Source: Clostridia bacterium
Lineage (GTDB): Bacteria; Bacillota_A; Clostridia; Christensenellales; Aristaeellaceae
Direction of reading: 5' to 3'
Assembly: GCA_025997215.1 (NCBI GenBank)
Contig: BNUH01000022.1
Location: 1 to 42,071, forward strand
Length of the DNA: 42,071 bases
This document shows positions 30,928 to 40,025 of the stretch, in pieces. The notes under the pieces were generated by a model. That model was given only the letters and a program-made list of their open reading frames with translations. It was not told the DNA's origin and did no database searches. Made by a program: the position numbers and the translations under genes. The number at the start of each line of letters is the position of its first letter. Position 1 is the stretch's first letter.

Positions 30928-32778
30928 TCACTCGGTGTACTGGCTGATATGCACTACCGCGTTAAGCCCCGGCGCGTCGCGCTCGATCTGACGCGCCGTG
31001 CGGCTGTCGGTGTAAATATCGGTAAGATTCGGCAGATTCGACAGCGCGGACATGTCGTTAATCGCCGCGTATTCCAGCCCCAGCGACTGCAGCTGGGTCA
31101 ACGGCACCAGCCACGATAGGTCGGCGGCGGCGAGGTTATTCACGGTCAGCGCGGTGACGGTGGTCAGCAGCCGCGCGGAATCCAGGTCGGATACGAGCGC
31201 GCCGCCCAGCGATAACTCGCGTAGGTTGGGAATGGCGGCGAACGGCTCGAAGCTATCGTACTGCCCGTTGAACAGCGCCAGCAATGTCAGCGACGCCGCA
31301 TCCGACAGCGATTCCAGCGTGGTCGAAGGAATGGATGTGACGCGCAGTTCGCGCAATCGCGTCATGCCCGCGATGGTGTCGGTCGGACGGATGGTTACGT
31401 TCAGCGCGATCAGCCGCTCCAGCGATTGGGCGGGTATGGGGGTTAACGATTCGATGGGGTTGGCGCTGACGTCCAGTTCGGCCAGCGCGGTTAGACGTGA
31501 GAGCGGTTCGAGGCTGGAGATGTGGTTGTCCTCAATGCGCAGTGAGGTGATGCCCGACGCTGCGGACAGCGCGGTCAGATCGATGATCGAATCGCCGCAC
31601 AGACTGACGCGTTCGAGCGGCAGCCCTTTCAGCGGTGTAAGGTCGGCTAGGGGATGCATATCAATTATGAGATAATGAAGGTTCGGCATCATACGCAAAT
31701 CGCCCAGGGAGAGCGGCTCGCCTTCAGCGTCTACCGTCGCTTCGCCGGAAGCGTCACGGACAAAATGCCACTGCGCATATTGGTGGTGATCCTCCCATCG
31801 CGTCAGCGAATGGTCGCCACAGATGATTATGGAATCCACCGAGCGCAATGCCTCACGGGTCAGCCGCGTTTCATCCGACAGGCCCAGCGATACCCGCGCG
31901 GCCCGCTCGATCAGCGGTTCCGTGAAGCGGGCGGTAACGCCAGCGGCTTTAACATTATAGATTAACAATCCCGTGACCGCCAGCAGTACAAAGGTTGCCG
32001 CCGCGACGATCTGAATCAGGCGAGCGGACTTGCCGCGCCGACGCAGCGCGGCCGCTAATGCCTCGGCGGAAGGGTAGCGGCGCTTTGGGTCGAACGCCAG
32101 GCATCGGCGCAACACGCCCTGCATGCCGCGCGGCGCAAGTCGAATATGCGCGGGATCGGCACGGAATCCGCCCGTTAGCATATACAGCAGAACCATTCCT
32201 ATGCCATAAACATCGGTGCGCGGGTCGCTGGGCTGGTAGCCGAACTGCTCCGGCGCCGCTGTTGCGGGCGTAATGGCCGACGCGAAACCCGCCTCGCCGA
32301 CAGTAACCGCATCGAAGTCTACGAAAGCATAAGTGTTATCCGGCAAGCGGATTATGTTTTGAGGTTTGACATCATTTACTATAATGGGCGGCTGCATTTC
32401 GTGCAGTTTGTGGATTATGCGGCAAATGGCGGTTATTGCGCCGATGGCCTCATCCTGCGACAAAACGCCCCTGCTCTCGACAATCTCATACAGCGAAACG
32501 CCTTCGAAGTATTCGCGCAGCAGGTACGCGCTTCCATCTTCCTCAAAAAAATCCAATGCCTTTGGTATGCTTGGAAGATTGACCGTCCGAAGCGTCTGAT
32601 ACTCACCCATCAGGCGGAGCTTTGCATCGCCCGAAGCGGTTCGAAGCACGGCACGATCCACGCCGCCGATGGCACGCAGACGGTACGTCGCGTGCCCGTC
32701 GCCGTGGTTCAAACAGGATTCGATTTGGTATCGTCCTGCCAGTCTATCGGGCAATGGCGGAAAATCAGCGAGCATCAT
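30928..32778 (-). CDS. Transmembrane Ser/Thr kinase-like protein with leucine-rich-repeat region
   Basis: The protein has 616 residues: a kinase-like domain (about 15-245), one membrane span (LIQIVAAATFVLLAVTGLLI, about 257-276) and an LRR-type outer region (about 360-605; repeats such as LRIEDNHISSLEPLSRLTAL and LDVSANPIESL). Kinase motifs are partly altered: the VAIK lysine position reads AVLRT, HRD is VND in NDVKPQN, and DFG is DFD. The Glu, catalytic-loop Asp/Lys/Asn and the APEQ motif remain. Activity is therefore uncertain. No Shine-Dalgarno is seen before its ATG; it follows the HTH gene by 48 bases. It probably senses something outside through the LRRs and signals inside. Confidence 0.85.
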   Translation of the reverse strand: MMLADFPPLPDRLAGRYQIESCLNHGDGHATYRLRAIGGVDRAVLRTASGDAKLRLMGEYQTLRTVNLPSIPKALDFFEEDGSAYLLREYFEGVSLYEIVESRGVLSQDEAIGAITAICRIIHKLHEMQPPIIVNDVKPQNIIRLPDNTYAFVDFDAVTVGEAGFASAITPATAAPEQFGYQPSDPRTDVYGIGMVLLYMLTGGFRADPAHIRLAPRGMQGVLRRCLAFDPKRRYPSAEALAAALRRRGKSARLIQIVAAATFVLLAVTGLLIYNVKAAGVTARFTEPLIERAARVSLGLSDETRLTREALRSVDSIIICGDHSLTRWEDHHQYAQWHFVRDASGEATVDAEGEPLSLGDLRMMPNLHYLIIDMHPLADLTPLKGLPLERVSLCGDSIIDLTALSAASGITSLRIEDNHISSLEPLSRLTALAELDVSANPIESLTPIPAQSLERLIALNVTIRPTDTIAGMTRLRELRVTSIPSTTLESLSDAASLTLLALFNGQYDSFEPFAAIPNLRELSLGGALVSDLDSARLLTTVTALTVNNLAAADLSWLVPLTQLQSLGLEYAAINDMSALSNLPNLTDIYTDSRTARQIERDAPGLNAVVHISQYTE

Positions 32779-32826
32779 AATTACTATAATTTATTGGCTT
32801 TACTATTATCATAATTCTTATGACGC

Positions 32827-33273
32827 TTAGACTACCGTCAGCGGACATTCACCCAAACCCGTGAGCAGTTCATTCGTCTGCTCGAGTGTCATATACCGCT
32901 CGATAGCGCAGATTATGGCGGCGTCGCGCGATATCTTGACATAAAGCTGCGGCTTTTGGGCGGTGCGCAGCAGTCGCTGGACATCGTCAAAGCCCATGCT
33001 CAGCAGTAGCGCTATAACCAACAGGGCGTTGCGGCCCGGCACGCGCTGGTCGTTCAGGATCTGATACATGTACTGCTTCGACAGGCCCGTGAGGCGCATC
33101 AATCCGGACGGCGTGAGGCCCTGACGCTCCATGGCCAGCCGCAGCATTGATGCCAGCGACGGCTTGGCGTCGGCGGGCAGCGTCCGTATGCGCTGGATCA
33201 TTCTGGATGGATTGGTGCGCGCCTGGCGCAGCAAATCATCGGTCTTGACACGCTGCCACGCAGTGTTAGGCAT
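32827..33273 (-). CDS. Helix-turn-helix (Cro/CI-like) protein
   Basis: A 148-residue protein with a central HTH: LASMLRLAMERQGLTPSGLM, then RLTGLSKQYMYQILNDQRVP. The C-terminal half (LLVIALLLSMGFDDVQRLLR to MTLEQTNELLTGLGECPL) is alpha-helical and could bind a partner. AAGGGGG lies 7 bases before the ATG. It stands between the PIN/TRAM gene and the kinase gene in one operon; HTH genes directly beside kinase genes recur in Clostridia, so a kinase-regulator pair is a reasonable inference. Confidence 0.8.
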   Translation of the reverse strand: MPNTAWQRVKTDDLLRQARTNPSRMIQRIRTLPADAKPSLASMLRLAMERQGLTPSGLMRLTGLSKQYMYQILNDQRVPGRNALLVIALLLSMGFDDVQRLLRTAQKPQLYVKISRDAAIICAIERYMTLEQTNELLTGLGECPLTVV

Positions 33274-33299
33274 ACCGCTGCCCCCTTGAAAATTAGTTA

Positions 33300-34427
33300 T
33301 TAATTAATACCGTACTCGGCGGCGAAGGGCCGGGCCGGGGCATACTTCAGCCGCGCGAATATCATGCGGCCTGCGCTGGTCTGCAGCGCGGTCGTCACGA
33401 CTGCCTCGACGCGCTCGCCGATCATCCGCCGGGCGTTATCCACCACGATCATCGTCCCGTCCTCCAAGAAACCTACGCCCTGATTGGGTTCCTTGCCCTC
33501 GCGGACGATCTGCACCGTGCACTCTTCGCCAGGGAGGAGCGCGGGTTTTAGCGCGTTCGTCAGGTCGTTCAGGTTCAGCACGCGCACACCCGTCACGCTC
33601 GCCACTTTGTTGAGGTTAAAGTCGTTCGTCACGACCGCGCCGCCGCGCGTCTGGGCCAGCTTCAGCAGCTTGGCGTCGACTTCCTCGGGATTATCCGCGT
33701 TCGTCTCGTCGACCTCCACCGGGATCGCCAGTTCGCGCTGGATTCGCGCCAGAATATCCAGACCGCGCCGGCCTCTATTCCGCCGCATCGGGTCGGGCGA
33801 ATCAGCGATATGCCTTAATTCCGCCAGCACGAATTGTGGAATAACGATAACGCCTTCGACAAATCCCGTCGATAACACATCCAGTATACGCCCGTCAATG
33901 ATCACGCTGGTGTCGAGAATCTTGTCCATCGCGGCGTTAGTCGGGGCGACATTCTTGAAATCCGAGCGTTCGCGGCGTGTCACGTTGAGAATCTCACGCC
34001 AACGGCGGTAAGCGAACGCCCCGCCGATCGATCCCGCCGTCACATACAGCAGTACGGACAGCGCGGCCCACGCCACGGGCGGCAGGAATAGCCTGAATGG
34101 CAGCGACACGGCCAGCCCCAGCAGTATCCCCAGGCTCATGCCCGTCGCCGCGCTGAGCACCTGACCCACGGGCAGCTCGGACAGCCCCATCATCAGCCGC
34201 GCAATCCATGCGCGAGTGCCGCGTGACAGCGGCTTGGCGATGAACCAGCCGACGATCAGCAGCCCCACCGTTACCGGTATGAATCCATAATAATAATCCG
34301 GTCCTGCCCACGCGCGCCCCATCTCCCGAAGCACAAACCCCACCAGTGCATAAATCCCCGCGCCTATGGCAATAATCAACGCCGTCCATAATACCCTGAG
34401 AAATCCCGTCAGCTTATCCGACCTCAT
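33300..34427 (-). CDS. YacL-like membrane protein with PIN and TRAM domains
   Basis: A 375-residue protein. Residues 1-150 have about four membrane spans; a PIN nuclease-like domain follows (ILDTSVIIDGRI with the first acidic residues, LAELRHIADS, GAVVTNDFNLNKVA), then a C-terminal TRAM RNA-binding domain (GEECTVQIVREGKEPNQGVG, FLEDGTMIVVDNARRMIGE). YacL proteins are conserved in Firmicutes with little known function; RNA binding or cleavage at the membrane is inferred. AGGAGG precedes the start. First gene of the operon with the HTH and kinase genes. Confidence 0.9.
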   Translation of the reverse strand: MRSDKLTGFLRVLWTALIIAIGAGIYALVGFVLREMGRAWAGPDYYYGFIPVTVGLLIVGWFIAKPLSRGTRAWIARLMMGLSELPVGQVLSAATGMSLGILLGLAVSLPFRLFLPPVAWAALSVLLYVTAGSIGGAFAYRRWREILNVTRRERSDFKNVAPTNAAMDKILDTSVIIDGRILDVLSTGFVEGVIVIPQFVLAELRHIADSPDPMRRNRGRRGLDILARIQRELAIPVEVDETNADNPEEVDAKLLKLAQTRGGAVVTNDFNLNKVASVTGVRVLNLNDLTNALKPALLPGEECTVQIVREGKEPNQGVGFLEDGTMIVVDNARRMIGERVEAVVTTALQTSAGRMIFARLKYAPARPFAAEYGIN

Positions 34428-34458
34428 TTGTTCCTCCTACGTATAACAGCATGGTAAT

Positions 34459-34486
34459 ATTATATATATAAAACCTAGGTTGTCAA
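34459..34486 (-). promoter_or_regulatory. Promoter of the YacL-like/HTH/kinase operon
   Basis: Minus strand: TTGACA (34481-34486), 16-base spacer, TATAAT (34459-34464), 32 bases before the gene start. Confidence 0.75.
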
Positions 34487-34499
34487 GGCGGGGTTTAGT

Positions 34500-34688
34500 A
34501 TTACAACGTGAACACGGCGTCCCAGGTATAAGGACGCCGCCATCAAGGTTGGCACAGCGGAGCACGTACTCAATAAACATCCGGACATACACGCCCAAAC
34601 GCCAGGTACGTAAATTATTAACGTACTCCTGACGAGCGTCGTTCAACACCGGGCGAGAAAGGAGGAATTTAACGGAAAAGGAAGGTAA
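34500..34688 (+). other. Structured leader region of the GLUG-repeat gene
   Basis: This stretch has no gene. It can form CGGCGTCC (34515-34522) with GGACGCCG (34532-34539), and a second hairpin around 34602-34632 with CAGGTACGT opposite ACGTACTCCTG (2-base bulge). Two ribosome-binding-like sites follow, AAAGGAGG and AAAGGAAGG. I do not recognise a known riboswitch and see no clear plus-strand promoter. Confidence 0.35.
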
Positions 34689-37007
34689 ATGACCATGCCA
34701 ACCAAACCGTTCCCGGGTACAAAGCTGGGGCAGCTGCGCGCGTTTTTAGTTGCTGCGGATCCTGGCGACACTATACTTATACCTAACGATGTAATTGATG
34801 GGTCTGACCTTCCGGGTCAGACGTGGACGACGGTGCCCATCAAGGACAATGTCACGATAATCGGCACGAAAAGCGGCGGCAAGGTGCGTATTGGTGGGAA
34901 TGGTTCAAGCCAGACCAATTTCGCGCTGGATAAGCCGTTGTTAAGGTCCGTTAATTACACCATTCCCTCAGAATTGCCGGATAAGCCTATAGATGGCATA
35001 ACCATTGAAAACATTCACTTGAATGTTGACATTACTTCATTCTATGTACCAGCTGGCGGCGTCGGCATCATGTATGTAGGCGTAAGGATTGGCGGCTTCA
35101 TTCAGTATGGTCAGAATGTACACATAAAAGATTGTGAGGTAAGCGGTCGCATTGATCCTAACATAACAGATAACATTAAGTGTTTAGGCGGTTTCGTTGG
35201 GGAGATTTCTGACGAAAGCTCGTCTAGCTCAACCTTCACAAACTGTGTTAACCGCTGCACTATCAAAGCTAATGGCTGGAGTGTAGGGGGTATCGTCGGT
35301 GAAAGCCGGAGCCCGATCCAGTTTCAAAACTGTGTTAACTATGCTTACATACAATCAAACAAAAACTCAGCTGGTATCGTTGGCTGGATACAAGCCCCGC
35401 AAAGCAAAGTTGTGATCGATGGTTGCATAAATCATGGCGCAATAAAGTTTGGCGGCATAGATAGTGGATATAATCTCGCCGGAATTGGCGGCGCGGTCGT
35501 GCCTGATGAGGCAATAGTGAATGGTTGCATTAATTATGGAAATATATATGGAGTCTATAATATAGGAGGCTTGATTGCCTATCTTGAAGTCAGCAGCTCA
35601 GGATTGGTCAAAGATTGCAGTAACAATGCAATAATCCAATGTGAATATGGGACGGTAGCAGGCATAACTGTGGAATGTTATGGCAGAGTCGTTTTCGAGA
35701 GCTGTCATAATGCCGGAAACGTGGAAGTAGAAGTGGGTTTTGATGGTGACCCTGATTTTGCCAACTCCTGCGCCGGAGGTATTGTGGGTAGAGGTTGGGG
35801 GATAACGGCTATAATGCACTGTACAAATGACGCTACAGTTTCATCTCCTGAAATGCACGTGACGGGCGGAATTGCTGGTTCGGTTTATGCGCCAACCGAT
35901 AGCTGTGAAATCGCTTACTGCATCAATAGAGCGGCTATCATAGGCTGTGGTAGGGTTGGTGGAATCGTTGCTGTAGTTGCCGGGATAGACGATAATACCA
36001 CGGTGTTGATTCATGATTGCCTAAACCGCGGCGCAGTGACTTCGGTATCTACAGCGTATTCAGAATCATCGCCAACTTTTAAGTCGGATAATGTCGGTGG
36101 TATTGTAGGTATGGCAGGCAACAGTATCACCATTGAGGATTGCGTAACATGCGGGAGTTTACGATCGGGCGCTAGCGAAGGCGTTAAGGCTGTTAATGGT
36201 TCTCACGTGGGCGGGATTGTTGGTATTGTTCAGCACTTTCCAGACCCAGCTATAACTACATCTGTTACAACAAAAATTCACAACAACTATTCCGCAGTCG
36301 CGTTTGTTTCAGGCGTTGGCGATGTACACCGTGTCTTAGGCTCGTTCGAATCTCAACTACCACCCGATGTTACTGGCACGCTAGAGTTATACGACAACTA
36401 TGCTTATGGCGGAATGCGCGTCACTGGCAACAATAAACTATATCAAACCATAACTGGTCTTGATGCAAGCGACGACCCCATTTACACGGACGTCACCCCA
36501 TACAGTTACGACCGCAACCATTTCATAACCCCGTCACAATCAGGCGGTGTTTACACCAATGCCATCATCGGCAAGGATGCCCCCGACTACGGCCTGAACC
36601 GTTACGACGGTTCCAACCTGATTCGGCTGGGCGAGTGCAGCGATTATTGGACCATAACAGATTTCAAGACCCACGTGAGATACGTCGGTTGTGGCCACGC
36701 GCTGAGGGTTGGACAGTTCCGGGTGTGCATGGCATCGGAAGACGGCTGCACGCTCCTCGGCGACGCCACCAACGATGCCGTCGGCGACTTCGACTTCAAG
36801 CCGATCCTAATCACCGCGCCAGGCACTTATTGCGTCAAACTAATGATGTCCGGCAACGCCAAAGGCCGCTGCTCCTGGATGTGGTTCGATCCCTTCGCAG
36901 AGTTTGCCAAAATCACCGCCACATTAGGCGACGACGGCAAGCTGCACACGAAGCTGACCTATCCCAATGGGAAAGGCGAGTTTGTCAATATTTGGTTGGG
37001 GCTGTAA
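34689..37007 (+). CDS. GLUG-type repeat protein, probable right-handed beta-helix
   Basis: A 772-residue protein. Residues about 15-130 resemble the start of a pectate-lyase-like beta-helix (PIKDNVTIIGTKSGGKVRIG). From about 130 to 520 some ten turns carry GLUG-like units: GGFVGE, GGIVGES, SAGIVGW, IGGLIAYL, GGIVGRG, GGIAGSV, GGIVAVV, GGIVGMA, GGIVGIV, each following a DC.N or NC.N segment (FTNCVNRC, VNGCINYGNI). Such proteins are normally surface-exposed, but no signal peptide, anchor or S-layer motif is present. The last about 130 residues form a separate domain. AAAGGAAGG precedes the ATG. Coding sequence in the middle is visibly A/T-richer than its neighbours. Function unknown. Confidence 0.8.
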   Translation: MTMPTKPFPGTKLGQLRAFLVAADPGDTILIPNDVIDGSDLPGQTWTTVPIKDNVTIIGTKSGGKVRIGGNGSSQTNFALDKPLLRSVNYTIPSELPDKPIDGITIENIHLNVDITSFYVPAGGVGIMYVGVRIGGFIQYGQNVHIKDCEVSGRIDPNITDNIKCLGGFVGEISDESSSSSTFTNCVNRCTIKANGWSVGGIVGESRSPIQFQNCVNYAYIQSNKNSAGIVGWIQAPQSKVVIDGCINHGAIKFGGIDSGYNLAGIGGAVVPDEAIVNGCINYGNIYGVYNIGGLIAYLEVSSSGLVKDCSNNAIIQCEYGTVAGITVECYGRVVFESCHNAGNVEVEVGFDGDPDFANSCAGGIVGRGWGITAIMHCTNDATVSSPEMHVTGGIAGSVYAPTDSCEIAYCINRAAIIGCGRVGGIVAVVAGIDDNTTVLIHDCLNRGAVTSVSTAYSESSPTFKSDNVGGIVGMAGNSITIEDCVTCGSLRSGASEGVKAVNGSHVGGIVGIVQHFPDPAITTSVTTKIHNNYSAVAFVSGVGDVHRVLGSFESQLPPDVTGTLELYDNYAYGGMRVTGNNKLYQTITGLDASDDPIYTDVTPYSYDRNHFITPSQSGGVYTNAIIGKDAPDYGLNRYDGSNLIRLGECSDYWTITDFKTHVRYVGCGHALRVGQFRVCMASEDGCTLLGDATNDAVGDFDFKPILITAPGTYCVKLMMSGNAKGRCSWMWFDPFAEFAKITATLGDDGKLHTKLTYPNGKGEFVNIWLGL

Positions 37008-37033
37008 GGTTCTGTGCATATCACCATCCCTAA

Positions 37034-37067
37034 GAACTCCCTTGATAAATCAAGGGAGTTCTATTAT
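37034..37067 (+). terminator. Terminator after the GLUG-repeat gene
   Basis: GAACTCCCTTGA (37034-37045) and TCAAGGGAGTTC (37050-37061) make a perfect 12-bp stem with a TAAA loop, followed by TATTATG. It lies between convergent genes. Confidence 0.8.
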
Positions 37068-37111
37068 GTTTGCGTATCCATCGTCGCAATAAGCAGACTC
37101 TTCCTGCTACA

Positions 37112-38314
37112 TTACTTCCGCTTCTTACTAAGCAAATCAATCGTCACCGCGCCCAGCAGTACCATTCCCTTGACAACCTTCTGCATATCAACCGACCACC
37201 CGATCAATGACATGCCGTTGTTGAGTATGCCCATAATTAGTGCGCCGATTACCGCGCCAATTACGGTACCCGTGCCGCCGTACGCCGACGCGCCGCCGAT
37301 ATAGCACGCGGCAATGGCGTCCAGCTCAAACCCATCCCCCGCCTTTGGAGTCGCCGACGCGTTGCGTGCGGATAACACAATGCCGGCCAGCGCGGTCAGC
37401 AACCCCATGTTCGCGTATACCCAAAACATAACCTTATCCGTTTTGATACCCGTTAGCGCGGCGGCTTTCGCGTTGCCGCCGACTGCGTACACCTGCCGAC
37501 CAACAACCATCCGGCTTGTTATAAACGTATATATGAGTATAAGCGCAAGCATTACCGCCAGCACGAATGGCAGACCGCGGTACAGCGACAGCCGCCACGC
37601 AATGATCGCGATGAGCGCGCAGATCGTTGTCAGTTTTAGACCAGTCTGCCAACCGGGTGGTGTGGCGAACTTATACTTACGCTTGTTCGCCAGACCGCGC
37701 AGCTCATTCAGCACAACGAGTAAGCAGCCGAGCACGCCCGCGATTATCGCGAATATCTCAAGTTTTGCTGAGCCGAGCGTTACTGTGAACGTAGGCAGAT
37801 AACCCGCGCCTAATCGGACGATATCCGGCGAGAGCGGGCCTTTCGTCTGGCCTTTGAGCACGAGCATGGTCAGTCCGCGAAATACGAGCATGTTCGCCAG
37901 CGTTACGATGAACGGCGGCACATGCAGATACGCGATGAATAAACCCTGCCACATGCCGATCAGCAGACCGATCGCCAGCGACAGCGGCACAACCACCACG
38001 ATAGGCAGGTTGTAATCCAGCATCATGATCGCGCTGACCGCGCCCACAAACGCGACGACCGAGCCGACCGACAAGTCGACGTTGCCCGTGATGATACACA
38101 GCAGCATACCAATCGCCAGTATTACAACATAACTATTCTGCATGAATAGGTTGTTGATGTTCATCGGGGCAAAGTTCCGCCCTTTGGACAGCACCGTAAA
38201 CAGCAGGAATATCACTATCAGGGCGACGCCCATCCCGTACTGCTTCAGGCTGATCCCGGCGCTCGGCCGCTCGCCGGCAAGCGTGTTATCCTTACGCAAC
38301 CCCTGTTCCGTCAC
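37112..38314 (-). CDS. mmsB: Monosaccharide ABC importer permease (MmsB/GguB/XylH type)
   Basis: A 400-residue permease of the CUT2 family with about ten or more membrane spans; characteristic segments are [32 protein letters not shown] and [20 protein letters not shown]. It moves xylose, glucose, galactose or arabinose with MmsA and ChvE. The open frame begins with a TTG at 38332, but a GTG at 38312-38314 has GGGAGGG 9 bases upstream, inside the end of mmsA, and is preferred. Either way the gene overlaps mmsA. Confidence 0.9.
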   Translation of the reverse strand: MTEQGLRKDNTLAGERPSAGISLKQYGMGVALIVIFLLFTVLSKGRNFAPMNINNLFMQNSYVVILAIGMLLCIITGNVDLSVGSVVAFVGAVSAIMMLDYNLPIVVVVPLSLAIGLLIGMWQGLFIAYLHVPPFIVTLANMLVFRGLTMLVLKGQTKGPLSPDIVRLGAGYLPTFTVTLGSAKLEIFAIIAGVLGCLLVVLNELRGLANKRKYKFATPPGWQTGLKLTTICALIAIIAWRLSLYRGLPFVLAVMLALILIYTFITSRMVVGRQVYAVGGNAKAAALTGIKTDKVMFWVYANMGLLTALAGIVLSARNASATPKAGDGFELDAIAACYIGGASAYGGTGTVIGAVIGALIMGILNNGMSLIGWSVDMQKVVKGMVLLGAVTIDLLSKKRK

Positions 38315-39887
38315 GGCGCTTTTCCCTCCCAAAATGATTCATGATGCATCTCATTATCGCTTCCTGCGTCAACTCTGCGCGCGGCAGCTCTCCCGCGATC
38401 TCGCCCTTGCTTAGCACATACACGCGGTCGCACATGCCCAGCAATTCCGGCATCTCGGACGATATGAATATGACGGACTTGCCCATCCCTGCCAGTTCGT
38501 TTATGATCGTATATATTTCATACTTCGCGCCAACGTCTATGCCGCGCGTTGGTTCATCCAGTATCAGCACGTCCGGCTCTGACAGCATCCAACGCGATAA
38601 GACAACTTTTTGTTGGTTTCCGCCGGAAAGCGCGCCGCATGTCTGCTCGATCGACGAGCATTTTATGTTCAGCCGTCCGCGGTACTCTTCAGCCGCCAGT
38701 ATCTCCTCGCTCTTGTTGATAACATTCATGCGGGAGAATCTGCTGCGAAGCGCCGCCAGCGACGTGTTCCACTTGATATCGTTGTCGAGCACCAGCCCGA
38801 ACTGCTTGCGATCCTCGGACACATAGGCGAGTTTGCTGTCAATCGCGTCACGGACGGACTTGAACCGCACGGGTTTGCCATCCATCTTGATGTCGCCGCT
38901 GATGTTCGCGCCCCACGCGCCGCCGAACAAACTCATTGCCAGTTCGGTTCGACCGCTGCCCATCAGACCGGCGAACCCCACGACCTCACCGCGCCGCGCA
39001 TTGAAGCTGACGTCGCGGATCACTTGTCGAGATTTGTCGTTTGGATGATACACATTCCAGTGTGCAACGTCGAAACGCACCTCGCCGATGTTGTGTTCGC
39101 GCGGAGGATAACGGTTCGTCAACTCGCGGCCCACCATGCCACGGATGATACGCGTCTCCGTTATGCTGTCCTCATCCTTGCGCAATGTCTCGATCACGCG
39201 CCCGTCGCGCAGGATTGTCACGGCGTCGGCAATCTGGTTCACCTCGTTGAGCTTGTGCGAGATGAGTATGCACGTGATGCCATTCTCCTTCAGTGAGCGG
39301 ATGATGTCCATTAAGTGGCGGGAGTCCTCATCGTTGAGCGCGGCGGTTGGTTCATCCAGTATAAGCAATTCAACCTTTTTGACCAATGCCTTCGCGATCT
39401 CGACCAACTGTTGTTTACCCACGCCAATCTCGCTAACAGGCGTGTCGACGCTCTCGCCCTCGAACCCAACGCGCTCGAGCACCTTCGCCGCTTCGCTATG
39501 AGTGCGGTTCCAGTTGATCATACCCATCGCGTTCTTCATCTCGTTGCCCAGGAAGATGTTCTCCGCGATCGACATGTAAGGGGACAACGCCAGCTCCTGA
39601 TGAATGATAACGATCCCGCGCCGCTCACTGTCGCGAATATCGCGGAAGTGGCACAGCTCGCCATGATAACGGATCTCCCCGTCAAAGCTCCCGGAAGGAT
39701 ACACGCCGGACAGAACTTTCATCAGTGTAGACTTGCCCGCGCCATTCTCGCCGCAGATGGCATGAATCTCACCTTTACGCACGGAAAGGCTCACATCATC
39801 CAGCGCGGGTATGCCGGAGAATTCTTTGGTAATGTTCACCATTTCAAGGATTAAACCCTTGCTGCCGGACGCTTCATGATCGCTCAT
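38292..39887 (-). CDS. mmsA: Monosaccharide ABC importer ATPase (MmsA/GguA type)
   Basis: A 531-residue protein with two fused ATPase halves, as in RbsA/XylG. First half: [16 protein letters not shown], signature [27 protein letters not shown]. Second half: degenerate Walker [17 protein letters not shown], signature [30 protein letters not shown]. It powers import of the sugar delivered by ChvE. A G-rich ribosome binding site lies before the ATG. It overlaps the permease gene by 23 bases with the preferred start of that gene. Confidence 0.93.
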   Translation of the reverse strand: MSDHEASGSKGLILEMVNITKEFSGIPALDDVSLSVRKGEIHAICGENGAGKSTLMKVLSGVYPSGSFDGEIRYHGELCHFRDIRDSERRGIVIIHQELALSPYMSIAENIFLGNEMKNAMGMINWNRTHSEAAKVLERVGFEGESVDTPVSEIGVGKQQLVEIAKALVKKVELLILDEPTAALNDEDSRHLMDIIRSLKENGITCILISHKLNEVNQIADAVTILRDGRVIETLRKDEDSITETRIIRGMVGRELTNRYPPREHNIGEVRFDVAHWNVYHPNDKSRQVIRDVSFNARRGEVVGFAGLMGSGRTELAMSLFGGAWGANISGDIKMDGKPVRFKSVRDAIDSKLAYVSEDRKQFGLVLDNDIKWNTSLAALRSRFSRMNVINKSEEILAAEEYRGRLNIKCSSIEQTCGALSGGNQQKVVLSRWMLSEPDVLILDEPTRGIDVGAKYEIYTIINELAGMGKSVIFISSEMPELLGMCDRVYVLSKGEIAGELPRAELTQEAIMRCIMNHFGREKRRDGTGVA

Positions 39888-39943
39888 AGGATTCCCCCTC
39901 GGATGCCAGTTAGGGACTAATATATATTATCATATGATTCAAC

Positions 39944-39972
39944 GAAAGGGCAACAGTACCTGCCGCCCTTTC
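39944..39972 (-). promoter_or_regulatory. Intercistronic stem-loop between chvE and mmsA
   Basis: GAAAGGGC (39944-39951) and GCCCTTTC (39965-39972) pair perfectly around 13 bases in the 138-base gap between the binding-protein gene and the ATPase gene. A structure here commonly protects or partly terminates the message so that more binding protein than membrane complex is made. The tail on the minus strand (GTTGAATC) is a poor terminator. Confidence 0.5.
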
Positions 39973-40025
39973 CCGTAGACGAATTATTCTAACGGTGTGT
40001 TTCTAACGTACCCTTTATCCGCTTC

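Noticed and set aside
34500..34688. c-di-GMP or other known riboswitch ahead of the GLUG gene
   Set aside because: Two hairpins are present, but none of the conserved riboswitch core sequences I know is found.
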